A stretch of DNA of 64,000 nt from CAJQLB01 sp041392065. Lineage in GTDB: Bacteria; Bacteroidota; Bacteroidia; Flavobacteriales; Flavobacteriaceae. Each line of letters starts with the position of its first letter. Within the stretch, counting starts at the first letter, position 1. The notes below the pieces were generated by a model. That model saw only the letters and a program-made list of their open reading frames with translations. It searched no databases and had not been told where the DNA came from. The stretch is from contig JAWKMU010000001.1 in NCBI GenBank assembly GCA_041392065.1, positions 496,001 to 560,000 on the forward strand, given 5' to 3'. A program made the position numbers and the translations under genes. Positions 9,539-16,922 of the stretch are shown piece after piece.

Positions 9539-10642
9539 ATGATATCAGACGTTATTAAAGCCGATGAAATTAAAAAAGCTGATCCAGTTTTTGGACAACT
9601 TTCTTTTGATAATCACGAACAGGTTGTTTTTTGCAACGACAAAGATACAGGATTAAAGGCAATTATTGGAATACATAATACAGTTTTGGGACCTGCTTTA
9701 GGAGGAACTAGAATGTGGAATTATGCTAATGAATGGGAAGCTTTAAACGATGTATTGAGACTGTCTAGAGGTATGACTTTTAAAGCTGCCATTACTGGAC
9801 TTAATTTAGGTGGAGGGAAAGCCGTAATTATTGGTGATGCCAAAACACAAAAAACTCCAGAATTAATGAAAAAATTCGGTGAGTTTGTGCACTCTTTAAG
9901 CGGTAAGTATATCACAGCCGAAGATGTTGGTATGGAAACAGCTGACATGGACTTGGTTCGTGAAGTAACACCTTATGTTACAGGAATCTCAGAAGAAAAA
10001 GGTGGAGCTGGAAACCCTTCTCCAATCACAGCTTATGGTGTTTATATGGGAATGAAGGCTGCCGCAAAGTTTAAATTTGGAAGCGATATTTTAGAAGATA
10101 AACTAGTTTATGTTCAAGGCATTGGTCATGTTGGAGAATCTTTAGTAGAACATTTAACTAATGAAGGAGCCAAGGTTGTAATTGCTGATATAAACCAAGA
10201 ACGACTTGAGGCTGTGAGTAAGAAGTTTGGAGCTTCTATTTATACAGGTAATGATATTTATTCAGAAAATATGGATATTTATGCACCTTGTGCTTTAGGA
10301 GCTACTGTAAATGATGATACCATTTATAAATTAAAAGCTCAAGTTATTGCTGGAGCAGCAAACAATCAGTTGGCTGTTGAAGCAAAACATGGTGCTATTT
10401 TACAAGAGAGAGGCATTGTTTATGCGCCAGATTTTTTAATTAACGCTGGAGGTATCATTAATGTTTATGCAGAACTTGAAGGCTACGATAAGCACGAAAT
10501 TATGCGTAAAACAGAAAACATTTACAATACTACCATTGAAATATTAGAAAGTGCAGCTAAAAATGGGATAACAACCAACCAAGCAGCTGTAAGTATTGCT
10601 AAAGGTAGAATAGAAGACCGAAAAAAAGCTAATTCTATTTAA
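9539..10642 (+). CDS. ldh: Leucine dehydrogenase (Glu/Leu/Phe/Val dehydrogenase family)
   Basis: A 367-residue NAD-dependent amino-acid dehydrogenase that converts branched-chain amino acids to 2-oxo acids and ammonia, the entry to leucine catabolism. Seen: GPALGGTRMW (53-60), candidate catalytic lysines in FKAAI (K82) and GGGKAV (K94), and the Rossmann dinucleotide loop VQGIGHVGESL near residue 192. The length equals that of characterised leucine dehydrogenases. A consensus promoter precedes it and a hairpin follows its stop, so it is probably transcribed alone. Leucine versus valine preference cannot be settled from sequence. Confidence 0.92.
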   Translation: MISDVIKADEIKKADPVFGQLSFDNHEQVVFCNDKDTGLKAIIGIHNTVLGPALGGTRMWNYANEWEALNDVLRLSRGMTFKAAITGLNLGGGKAVIIGDAKTQKTPELMKKFGEFVHSLSGKYITAEDVGMETADMDLVREVTPYVTGISEEKGGAGNPSPITAYGVYMGMKAAAKFKFGSDILEDKLVYVQGIGHVGESLVEHLTNEGAKVVIADINQERLEAVSKKFGASIYTGNDIYSENMDIYAPCALGATVNDDTIYKLKAQVIAGAANNQLAVEAKHGAILQERGIVYAPDFLINAGGIINVYAELEGYDKHEIMRKTENIYNTTIEILESAAKNGITTNQAAVSIAKGRIEDRKKANSI

Positions 10643-10667
10643 AATTTAAAAATAATCTTATTTTTGC

Positions 10668-10695
10668 GAGGCGAAAGACATTGGTTTTTCGCCTC
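10668..10695 (+). terminator. Hairpin after leucine dehydrogenase
   Basis: A perfect 9-bp stem GAGGCGAAA (10668-10676) / TTTCGCCTC (10687-10695) with a 10-base loop lies 26 bases after the ldh stop and 28 bases before nusB. The following T-run is weak (TATATTTTG), so it may attenuate rather than fully terminate. Confidence 0.65.
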
Positions 10696-10722
10696 TATAT
10701 TTTGATTTAAAAGTTCTTTAAT

Positions 10723-11667
10723 ATGCTTAATAGACGTCACATTCGTATCAAAGTCATGCAAATTATTTATGCCTTTAAGGGCAATGAAAGTGATGATTTA
10801 AAAAAAGACGAACGCTTTTTACTTAAAAGTATTGATAGCATGTTAGATCTTTATTTTGCTCTCATAACACTCTTAATAGAGGTCCACAAAAAGGCAGAAA
10901 CACATCTTCAAAAATCTCAGCAAAAACATTTAGCAACTCAAGAGGAAAAAAACCCTAACAGGAAGTTCATCAATAACGAAGTATTACTTCAATTAAAAAA
11001 CAATACTCAATTAAGTGAAGTCTTGGAAAAGAGAAAACTTAACTTCTGGGAGCTTGATGGTGAATATGTTGATGTTATTTTTAAAGAGCTTATTTCTAGT
11101 GAGCTCTATAAAGATTATATGAGTACAAAAGTTTCTACCTTTAAAGAAGATAAGGAATTTGTTATTGACTTTTTTAAGGAAATTGTAGCACCAAATGAAA
11201 AGCTGTACGACTATCTAGAAGATAAAAACATTACTTGGATAGACGATTTACCAGTTGTAAATACTGCAATTCTTAAGCTTTTAAGAAAAAATAAAGCTAA
11301 TTCAAATCAAAGTCATTTTATTCCAAAATTAATTAAAGATGATGAAGATAGAGTTTATGCGGTTGATCTTTTAAAGAAAACAATGCTCAATTTGTCAGCT
11401 TTTTCAGAAGAAATAGAAGAAAAAACACAAAATTGGGACAAAGATCGTATTGCAAACATCGATTTTGTATTGTTACAAATGGCAATTTGTGAGTTTAAGA
11501 AGTTTCCTTCAATCCCTGTAAAGGTTACTATTAATGAGTATATAGAGATAGCCAAAGAGTATTCTACACCAAAAAGTAGTGTGTTTATTAATGGAATTTT
11601 AGACAAATTGGTTAAGGAATATAATGATAAAAGAACGTTAAATAAAGTGGGTAGAGGATTGATATAA
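10723..11667 (+). CDS. nusB: Transcription antitermination factor NusB (long form)
   Basis: NusB binds boxA RNA together with NusE (ribosomal protein S10) to prevent premature termination of rRNA transcripts. The N terminus MLNRRHIRIKVMQIIYAF and the C-terminal domain (about residues 175-305, with DRIANIDFVLLQMAICEF and VTINEYIEIAKEYSTPKSSVFINGILDKL) are typical. At 314 residues it is about twice the proteobacterial length; the extra helical middle is normal in this phylum. The DUF1573 gene follows in the same direction after ~85 bases. Confidence 0.92.
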   Translation: MLNRRHIRIKVMQIIYAFKGNESDDLKKDERFLLKSIDSMLDLYFALITLLIEVHKKAETHLQKSQQKHLATQEEKNPNRKFINNEVLLQLKNNTQLSEVLEKRKLNFWELDGEYVDVIFKELISSELYKDYMSTKVSTFKEDKEFVIDFFKEIVAPNEKLYDYLEDKNITWIDDLPVVNTAILKLLRKNKANSNQSHFIPKLIKDDEDRVYAVDLLKKTMLNLSAFSEEIEEKTQNWDKDRIANIDFVLLQMAICEFKKFPSIPVKVTINEYIEIAKEYSTPKSSVFINGILDKLVKEYNDKRTLNKVGRGLI

Positions 11668-11750
11668 AGTTTTTTTAGTACATTTATACCCAAAAATTGA
11701 CCAAAAATTAAATTATAACCCAAATGTTTATCAAAGATAAACGACTAAAA

Positions 11751-12266
11751 ATGAATAACATGAAAAAAGTAATTTTAGGATTATCTGCCTTATGTATGGT
11801 TGCCTTTACATCTTGTAAAGAAGATGCAACTACAAAAATTAAATCAGAAAATGTGGCTGAAGCAGCTGATAGAGATGCTGTGAATGCTGATTTCCCAGTG
11901 CTTACATTTGATAAGTCTGAGCACGATTTTGGTGAAATTGAAGATGGTACACCAGTTGAGACTGTGTTTTCTTACACTAATACTGGAAAAGCACCTTTAG
12001 TTATCACAGATATTAAAAGTACCTGTGGATGTACTGTGCCACAAGACTGGAGTAAAGAGCCTTTAGCTCCTGGAGCTTCTGCACAATTTACTGTTAAGTT
12101 TAATGGTAAAGGAAATGGTAACACGTCTAAAACAGTTACTGTAACATCAAATACTGAAGCTGGTAAAGAAACTGTAAAAATTAAAGCTTTCGTAAAGAAA
12201 GATGGAGCTACAAATACTCCAGCAGCAGTTTCTCAAGTACAGTCAAGTACTCAGCCTGGTCATTAA
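11751..12266 (+). CDS. DUF1573 lipoprotein
   Basis: A predicted lipoprotein whose single DUF1573 (Ig-like, ASH/MSP-type) domain begins near LTFDKSEHDFGEIEDGTPVETVFSYTN and contains the hallmark STCGCTVP. The frame is open from 11724, but the signal sequence MKKVILGLSALCMVAFTSC begins at the ATG at 11760; an ATG at 11751 three codons earlier is the other candidate and is used here. The lipobox is FTSC. The function of the domain is unknown; in Bacteroidota it is often encoded beside nusB and yajC. A paralogue lies at 51767-52195. Confidence 0.88.
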   Translation: MNNMKKVILGLSALCMVAFTSCKEDATTKIKSENVAEAADRDAVNADFPVLTFDKSEHDFGEIEDGTPVETVFSYTNTGKAPLVITDIKSTCGCTVPQDWSKEPLAPGASAQFTVKFNGKGNGNTSKTVTVTSNTEAGKETVKIKAFVKKDGATNTPAAVSQVQSSTQPGH

Positions 12267-12293
12267 GGTCATAATCACAATTAATAGCTTTTA

Positions 12294-12578
12294 ATGGAAG
12301 GATTAGGACAATTTGCGCCTTTTATTTTAATGTTTGCTGTAGTGTATTTCTTTATGATAGCACCACAAATGAAGCGTGCTAAACAAGAAAAGAAGTTTGC
12401 AGCAGAATTAAAGCGAGGTGACAATGTGATTACCAAAAGCGGAATGCATGGCAAAATTTTTGAACTTACAGACAATGCTTGTGTTATTGAAACTCAAGCT
12501 GGGAAAATTAAGTTTGAACGTTCAGCCATTTCAATGGAAATGAGTAAAAATCTAAATGCACCTGCTGTAAAAAAATAA
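12294..12578 (+). CDS. yajC: Preprotein translocase subunit YajC
   Basis: A 94-residue single-span inner-membrane protein. One hydrophobic helix (FAPFILMFAVVYFFMIAPQMKRAKQ) is followed by the conserved cytoplasmic LKRGDNVITKSGMHGKIFELTDNACVIET block that defines YajC. It associates with SecDF and the Sec translocon. It follows the DUF1573 gene by 27 bases and is closed by a strong hairpin, so it is the last gene of the nusB operon here. Confidence 0.93.
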   Translation: MEGLGQFAPFILMFAVVYFFMIAPQMKRAKQEKKFAAELKRGDNVITKSGMHGKIFELTDNACVIETQAGKIKFERSAISMEMSKNLNAPAVKK

Positions 12579-12599
12579 TAGAAATATTATCAATAAATA

Positions 12600-12636
12600 A
12601 AAAGCTTCAAAGGTTTATACTTTTGAAGCTTTTTTA
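12600..12636 (+). terminator. Bidirectional terminator after yajC
   Basis: AAAAGCTTCAAA (12601-12612) pairs with TTTTGAAGCTTTT (12622-12634), followed by a T-run; the complementary A-run on the left makes it usable from both sides. It separates yajC from the leftward YdeI-like gene. Confidence 0.85.
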
Positions 12637-12640
12637 ATTT

Positions 12641-12661
12641 AGTCATTAGTCATTAGTCATC
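12641..12661. repeat. Three tandem copies of a 7-mer
   Basis: TAGTCAT is repeated three times without change between the yajC terminator and the stop codon of the YdeI-like gene. It is too short and too regular for a CRISPR; it looks like a simple-sequence tract. Confidence 0.9.
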
Positions 12662-12667
12662 CAGCAT

Positions 12668-13267
12668 CTAGCAATTCTTATACTTATCATTTAAGCCAAT
12701 ACCTTGTAAAATCATTGGTTTAATTTTCTTCAATCGGCTTAGTTTTGTAGGTTCGCGTTTGGCAGTTGCTATATACTCACAATATTCGCGTTGTTTTGAT
12801 GGTGTTAACTCGTTAAAACTTGAATGTAGTGCTTTATCATTATCCAATTCAGTTTGTAGTTCTGGTGGAATAACAGTTTTCTTTTCGCTTCGGTCTGGCT
12901 TTATTTCTTTACCAGCTTTTTGGTTGTTTATGGCTTCTTTTACATAAGCCAAAACAGCATCTTTATTAATATCGCTAATACTCTCAAAACGCATTTGTCT
13001 CAAAGCTTTGGTTTTACCTTCTTGGGCATTAACCAACAAATTAAGCTCATCTTTTAAAAAAACACCATTAAAAAACCAAATGCCAAAATGATTTTTAAAA
13101 GCACCTAAACCAACTACATTTTTACCCTCTAAATCGTAAACAGGAGCGCTCCATTTTATGGTTTCATTAAGTTCAGTTTTATTAATGATGTTGCGAAGCA
13201 AAGTTAAAGCCTCACTAAAATGCTCATGGTTTTCAATATATTCTTCCACTGATGTTACTTTTTTCAT
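12668..13267 (-). CDS. YdeI/OmpD-associated family protein (DUF1801 domain)
   Basis: A 199-residue cytoplasmic protein. The N-terminal ~115 residues form a DUF1801/YdhG-like domain (TELNETIKWSAPVYDLEGKNVVGLGAFKNHFGIWFFNG). The C-terminal half has the OmdA/YdeI block ALHSSFNELTPSKQREYCEYIATAKREPTKLSRLKKI, which is found in bacteriocin-protection and stress proteins. The biochemical role is unknown. The start codon is at the edge of the repeat-rich segment 13268-13414, which therefore supplies its upstream region. Confidence 0.85.
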   Translation of the reverse strand: MKKVTSVEEYIENHEHFSEALTLLRNIINKTELNETIKWSAPVYDLEGKNVVGLGAFKNHFGIWFFNGVFLKDELNLLVNAQEGKTKALRQMRFESISDINKDAVLAYVKEAINNQKAGKEIKPDRSEKKTVIPPELQTELDNDKALHSSFNELTPSKQREYCEYIATAKREPTKLSRLKKIKPMILQGIGLNDKYKNC

Positions 13268-13295
13268 GGTTTTGAGTTTCGTTTACGGTTTGTGT

Positions 13296-13399
13296 ATGGC
13301 TCGTTGCGGAAAATCAGCTATGATTTTCCGCCGTAACAGAAAGATAGCAAATTGCAATGAATTCCGATCAGGAATTCAAACGCAATGAATTATAGCCAT
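13296..13399. repeat. Hairpin repeat, copy A
   Basis: The outer arms ATGGCT (13296-13301) and AGCCAT (13394-13399) are inverted. Inside are a perfect 11-bp stem GCGGAAAATCA / TGATTTTCCGC with loop GCTA (13306-13331) and a second perfect 8-bp stem TGAATTCC / GGAATTCA (13358-13378). The left flank (GAGTTTCGTTTA at 13274-13285) recurs at 34529. Copy B at 55025-55134 has the same plan with paired base changes. Confidence 0.8.
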
Positions 13400-13401
13400 T
13401 G

Positions 13402-13410
13402 TTGTAGCAA
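13402..13410. repeat. Inverted repeat, left end of unit 1
   Basis: TTGTAGCAA lies 4 bases beyond the stop codon of the enclosed leftward gene. Its exact reverse complement TTGCTACAA stands at 13938-13946, 13 bases upstream of that gene's ATG. Confidence 0.75.
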
Positions 13411-13414
13411 GTTT

Positions 13415-13924
13415 TTAATATATTTTCAATTCAGAATCAGTTATATCGATTTTCGGCATTGACAAATACCACTTTTGTTTGTATTCATTAACGTAAAAAT
13501 AAAGATGCTTAAATTTCGGATGAGAAATAGATGCGTGAATTATTTTTGGATCATTTTTATGAGCATCAGGATTGTCAACTTTTACAATTTCATAATTCAG
13601 TTTATCAAGATTGATGTCAAAGTTTTCTAATTTAAGCTGTAACATTGAAAAATTCGTTTCGAAAGCTGAAGTAAATTGACTTTCATAATTTTTATCAATA
13701 GTTTCAAGTATTTCTTTTTTCTTTTTTTCATCAGTTTCTTTAGGTATGTTTTCAGCCATTATTTCAAGAAACATTTCTTTAGAAAATAGGATTGACTTGA
13801 ATTTAGTCAAATTATTTTCGGAAAGTGATTCAGTCAGCGTTTTTCCGATTTCAGGGATTGAATTATTTTGTGAAAAACCAAAACAGAATATTGATAAAGT
13901 GATTAGGAGTAATATTTTTTTCAT
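13415..13924 (-). CDS. Small secreted protein of unknown function
   Basis: A 169-residue protein with a clear N-terminal signal peptide (MKKILLLITLSIFCFGFSQ). The mature part is lysine- and glutamate-rich, with helical segments around residues 30-75 (ESLSENNLTKFKSILFSKEMFLEIM) and a C-terminal half with alternating hydrophobics (HASISHPKFKHLYFYVNEYKQKWYLSMPKI). I do not recognise the family. It is the only gene inside repeat-bounded unit 1, with less than 20 bases between its ends and the flanking inverted repeats, which suggests acquisition as a unit. Confidence 0.75.
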   Translation of the reverse strand: MKKILLLITLSIFCFGFSQNNSIPEIGKTLTESLSENNLTKFKSILFSKEMFLEIMAENIPKETDEKKKKEILETIDKNYESQFTSAFETNFSMLQLKLENFDINLDKLNYEIVKVDNPDAHKNDPKIIHASISHPKFKHLYFYVNEYKQKWYLSMPKIDITDSELKIY

Positions 13925-13937
13925 GATGTTTTCAAAT

Positions 13938-13946
13938 TTGCTACAA
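13938..13946. repeat. Inverted repeat, right end of unit 1
   Basis: TTGCTACAA is the exact reverse complement of TTGTAGCAA at 13402-13410; together they bracket the small secreted-protein gene. Confidence 0.75.
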
Positions 13947-13991
13947 TGTTAAGATAAATTCAGTTTTAATTGAAGTTTATCGACTGTTAAA

Positions 13992-14022
13992 CGAAGTTCG
14001 GCTTTTTTTCTGATAAAGTCAA
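13992..14022. repeat. 31-base dispersed element, copy 1
   Basis: It begins CGAAGTTCGGCTTTTTTT and ends AAAGTCAA. It matches 56139-56169 at 28 of 31 positions with no gaps. It ends 2 bases before the stop codon of the leftward DinB gene, so it forms that gene's immediate 3' region; the T-run is on the plus strand and so is not a normal terminator for DinB. Confidence 0.8.
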
Positions 14023-14024
14023 GT

Positions 14025-14525
14025 TTACCAAATCCCAGCATACTCCAAATTTTCATTGGTTTGGCTGCTTAAAAAATCAAACTTTTGTTTTATAATTTGC
14101 CTTATGTGCAAATAATCATGTGCCAACCAGTTATCTAAATAATGTTTAGCTGTTACTTTTCCAAGTTTTGGGTGTATATAGTAATTATCCCAATTGAGGT
14201 TTTGTAAATTTTGCAACCAAGCAATTGATGTTTGTCGTTCGTTTAAAAACTTTTTTACTATATCATTGTAATCCTGTTCCATGTATTTATGGTCATTAAC
14301 CCAATCCAAAGGATTAAAAGGAGGTGGTTGTGTGTTGGGTTGCTCTAAAACCCATTGTGCTCTAAATCTAAAATCAAATTGCTCTTCGTCGTACAAATGG
14401 CAAACAATTTCCAGTAAGCACCATTTATCTGGTCTTGGTCGCCAAATTATCAGTTCAGGTTGAACACCTTCAAGCAACGATTGAAATACAAATTTGTTTT
14501 TTTGAAGTTGTTCTGCAATGTTCAT
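14025..14525 (-). CDS. DinB-like four-helix metalloprotein
   Basis: A 166-residue DinB/YfiT-superfamily protein. The metal-binding histidines expected in the bundle are visible in WCLLEIVCHLYDEE and in DNWLAHDYLHIRQI. Other family features are WRPRPDKW near residue 29 and FNPLDW. DinB-like proteins act as metal-dependent thiol transferases or have unassigned roles; no substrate can be named here. Only three bases separate it from pepT upstream, so it is translated from the same leftward mRNA. Confidence 0.85.
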   Translation of the reverse strand: MNIAEQLQKNKFVFQSLLEGVQPELIIWRPRPDKWCLLEIVCHLYDEEQFDFRFRAQWVLEQPNTQPPPFNPLDWVNDHKYMEQDYNDIVKKFLNERQTSIAWLQNLQNLNWDNYYIHPKLGKVTAKHYLDNWLAHDYLHIRQIIKQKFDFLSSQTNENLEYAGIW

Positions 14526-14528
14526 GTT

Positions 14529-15770
14529 TTATTGATAACGTTCTTGAGTGAGTTCAGCTATTTTACAAATCAGCTTGGTTGCTAAAAGAATACTTTCTAA
14601 AGGTACATATTCATAACGACCATGAAAATTGTGACCTCCAGCAAAAATGTTAGGACAAGGTAAACCTTTATAACTTAACTGAGAACCATCTGTTCCACCA
14701 CGAATAGGTTTTATAATAGGTTCAATATTTAGAGCTTTCATCGCATCTTCTGCAATATCTACAATATGCATGACAGGTTCAACCTTTTCTTTCATGTTGA
14801 AATATTGGTCTTTGATTTCTATTTCAACAACTGTTCTGTTGTAGTTGTCGTTCATGTCATCAACTATCTTTTGCATCAAAGCTTTTCTGGCTTCAAACTT
14901 ATCGAAATCGTGGTCGCGAATAATGTATTGTAAAGTAGTTTCTTCAACCTTTCCATTCATAGCATACAAATGAAAAAAGCCTTGATAGCCTTCAGTATGT
15001 TCTGGAGTTTCTAATCGTGGTAAAGCATTTATAAACTCGGTTGCATAGTACATAGAGTTTATCATTTTACCTTTGGCATAACCTGGATGTACAATTTTTC
15101 CGATAAACTTTACTTTAGCTCCAGCTGCATTAAAGTTTTCGTATTCCAGTTCGCCAACTTGGCTGCCATCCATGGTGTAAGCCCAATTGGCTCCAAATTT
15201 TTCAACGTCAAATTTATGAGCTCCTCTACCTATTTCCTCATCTGGAGTAAAACCAACCTTAATAGTGCCATGTTTGATCTCAGGATGATTAATAAGATAT
15301 TCCATAGCACTCATTATTTCACAAATACCAGCTTTATCATCTGCTCCAAGCAAGGTTGTGCCATCTGTAGTGATTAAGGTTTGGCCTTTATAAAGCAATA
15401 AATCTTCAAAATAATCAGGAGATAAAACAATGTTTTCATCTTTATTTAAAATGATGTCTTTGCCATTGTAATTCTCAATAACTTGAGGCTTTACATTAGC
15501 TGCTGTGAAATCTGGAGAGGTATCAAAATGAGAAATAAACCCAATGGTTGGCACATCGTGTTCAACATTGCTAGGCAAGGTTGCCATTATGTAAGCATTG
15601 TCGTCTATACTCACATCACTCATCCCAATAGCTATGAGTTCGTCATATAATTTATTGGCTAAATCCCATTGCTTTGCCGAGCTTGGAGTAGTTTCACTAT
15701 TTGGATCACTTTCAGTATCAATAGTAACGTAACTTAAAAAACGATTTAGGATATGTTGTTTGTTTAACAT
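14529..15770 (-). CDS. pepT: Peptidase T (tripeptide aminopeptidase)
   Basis: A cytoplasmic M20B di-zinc aminopeptidase that removes the N-terminal residue of tripeptides. Its 413 residues are standard length. The metal and catalytic residues are visible: GFISHFDTSPD, TTLLGADDKAG, TPDEEIGRGAHKFD, YTMDGSQVGELEYENFNAA and the final GGHNFHGRYEYVPLES. It is the promoter-proximal gene of a two-gene operon with the DinB-like gene. Confidence 0.95.
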   Translation of the reverse strand: MLNKQHILNRFLSYVTIDTESDPNSETTPSSAKQWDLANKLYDELIAIGMSDVSIDDNAYIMATLPSNVEHDVPTIGFISHFDTSPDFTAANVKPQVIENYNGKDIILNKDENIVLSPDYFEDLLLYKGQTLITTDGTTLLGADDKAGICEIMSAMEYLINHPEIKHGTIKVGFTPDEEIGRGAHKFDVEKFGANWAYTMDGSQVGELEYENFNAAGAKVKFIGKIVHPGYAKGKMINSMYYATEFINALPRLETPEHTEGYQGFFHLYAMNGKVEETTLQYIIRDHDFDKFEARKALMQKIVDDMNDNYNRTVVEIEIKDQYFNMKEKVEPVMHIVDIAEDAMKALNIEPIIKPIRGGTDGSQLSYKGLPCPNIFAGGHNFHGRYEYVPLESILLATKLICKIAELTQERYQ

Positions 15771-15787
15771 TGGTTAGTGCATTTGAT

Positions 15788-15818
15788 CAAAAATAATGAA
15801 CCCTTTTTGAAGTGCCAA
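15788..15818 (-). promoter_or_regulatory. Promoter of pepT
   Basis: Read on the minus strand, TTG (15816-15818) is followed after 20 bases by TATTTTTG (15788-15795), matching the Bacteroidota consensus. The ATG of pepT is 18 bases downstream. Confidence 0.65.
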
Positions 15819-15838
15819 GTCTTATACTTGTTTCTTTT

Positions 15839-15865
15839 TTGTTCTTTTAAATTGACTTATTTTTG
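15839..15865 (+). promoter_or_regulatory. Promoter of pyrD
   Basis: The -7 element TATTTTTG stands at 15858-15865, and the nearest TTG is at 15839-15841 (16-base spacer, a little short). The predicted start site leaves a leader of only about 10 bases before the pyrD ATG at 15883. Confidence 0.5.
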
Positions 15866-15882
15866 CAATCAAAACATACTCC

Positions 15883-16920
15883 ATGTACAAGGTTTTAATA
15901 CGACCAATTTTATTTTGCTTCGATCCAGAGAAAGTTCACCATTTTACGTTTTCGGCAATAAGATTTTTTTCTAAAATCCCTGGTTTTTCTGCTTTATTCA
16001 AGAGTATTTATTCTGTAAATGACAAGCGTTTAGAACGAGAATTATTTGGATTGACATTTAAAAATCCAGTTGGACTTGCGGCTGGTTTTGATAAAGATGC
16101 AAAGTTATTTAATGAGTTGAGTAATTTTGGATTTGGTTTTATTGAAATAGGAACTTTAACGCCAAAACCACAAGCTGGAAATCCGAAAAAACGTTTGTTT
16201 AGGCTTAAAGCCGATTCTGCAATCATTAATAGAATGGGTTTTAATAATGGAGGTGTTGAAGAGGCTGTAGAAAGATTAAAACGAAACAAAGGTGTTTTGA
16301 TTGGTGGAAACATTGGTAAAAACAAAGTAACTCCAAACGAAAATGCTGTTGAAGATTACAAAATTTGCTTCAATGCTTTGTTTGATTATGTTGATTATTT
16401 TGTTGTGAATGTGAGCTCTCCAAACACACCTAATTTAAGAGCTTTACAGGACAAAGAACCATTGGCAAAATTATTGTTGGAGCTGGTAAAACTAAATAAA
16501 GAAAAATGTCACACTGAGCGCAGTCGAAGTGCAAAACCAATACTTTTAAAAATAGCTCCAGATTTAACTAACGAACAGTTGCTAGACATAATAGATATTG
16601 TTGCCGAAACCAAAATTGATGGCGTTATTGCAACCAATACAACCATTTCTCGCGAAGGTTTACAGAGCGAAAATAGAGAAGAGGTTGGTGGATTGAGTGG
16701 AAAACCACTAACTCAGCGCTCAACTGAAGTGATAAAGTTTTTATGTGAAAAAAGTAATAAGGCATTTCCAATTATTGGAGTAGGAGGTATTCATACTGCT
16801 GAAGATGCACTCGCAAAACTAAATGCTGGAGCTAGTTTGGTGCAACTCTATACAGGATTTATTTATGAAGGTCCTAAACTTATAAAGGATATCAATAAAG
16901 CGATATTAAAAAAGAGGTAG
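15883..16920 (+). CDS. pyrD: Dihydroorotate dehydrogenase (quinone), class 2
   Basis: This enzyme oxidises dihydroorotate to orotate with FMN and membrane quinone in pyrimidine synthesis. Its 345 residues include the N-terminal amphipathic membrane-association segment of class 2 enzymes, NPVGLAAGFDKDA (61-73), FNNGG, and the catalytic-serine region VNVSSPNTPNLR (175-186). Residues 209-217 (CHTERSRSA) are encoded by a dispersed repeat inserted in frame (16507-16532) just before the conserved KPILLKIAPDLT strand, in a loop where length variation is likely to be tolerated. pyrE lies at 33170. Confidence 0.94.
   Translation: MYKVLIRPILFCFDPEKVHHFTFSAIRFFSKIPGFSALFKSIYSVNDKRLERELFGLTFKNPVGLAAGFDKDAKLFNELSNFGFGFIEIGTLTPKPQAGNPKKRLFRLKADSAIINRMGFNNGGVEEAVERLKRNKGVLIGGNIGKNKVTPNENAVEDYKICFNALFDYVDYFVVNVSSPNTPNLRALQDKEPLAKLLLELVKLNKEKCHTERSRSAKPILLKIAPDLTNEQLLDIIDIVAETKIDGVIATNTTISREGLQSENREEVGGLSGKPLTQRSTEVIKFLCEKSNKAFPIIGVGGIHTAEDALAKLNAGASLVQLYTGFIYEGPKLIKDINKAILKKR
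16507..16532 (+). repeat. CHTERSRS-type dispersed repeat inside pyrD
   Basis: The core ACTGAGCGCAGTCGAAGT is preceded by TGTCAC and encodes CHTERSRSA in frame. The same core, with mismatches, forms both arms of the intergenic inverted repeat at 60756-60829. Peptides of this type (CHxERSRS) recur in many flavobacterial proteins, to my knowledge as translated repeats. Confidence 0.8.
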
Positions 16921-16922
16921 AG

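Larger units (their letters stand above)
13268..14022 (-). other. Repeat-bounded single-gene unit 1 (cassette-like)
   Basis: This stretch consists, left to right, of a hairpin-bearing repeat (13296-13399), a 9-bp inverted repeat copy (13402-13410), one leftward gene (13415-13924), the matching inverted repeat (13938-13946) and a 31-base element (13992-14022). It abuts the YdeI-like start codon on the left and stops 2 bases before the DinB stop codon on the right. The same order, orientation and spacing recur at 55010-56169 around an unrelated gene. No integrase or transposase is present. Calling it a mobile cassette is inference from the shared architecture. Confidence 0.6.

Noticed and set aside
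12641..12661. Possible CRISPR-like tandem repeats
   Set aside because: Units are 7-8 bases with no spacers, and no cas genes are present; the same applies to 33102-33125.
13158..13388. Plus-strand frame through the hairpin repeat A
   Set aside because: It lies opposite the YdeI-like gene and then reads through structured repeat DNA; no recognisable protein.
13296..13399. Integron attC site
   Set aside because: The long imperfect hairpin is suggestive, but the R' GTTRRRY and R'' RYYYAAC boxes are not found in the right places and no IntI is in the window. Kept only as an analogy for the cassette-like units.
15777..15974. Open frame overlapping the start of pyrD
   Set aside because: It spans the pepT and pyrD promoters and continues in a different frame from conserved PyrD sequence.
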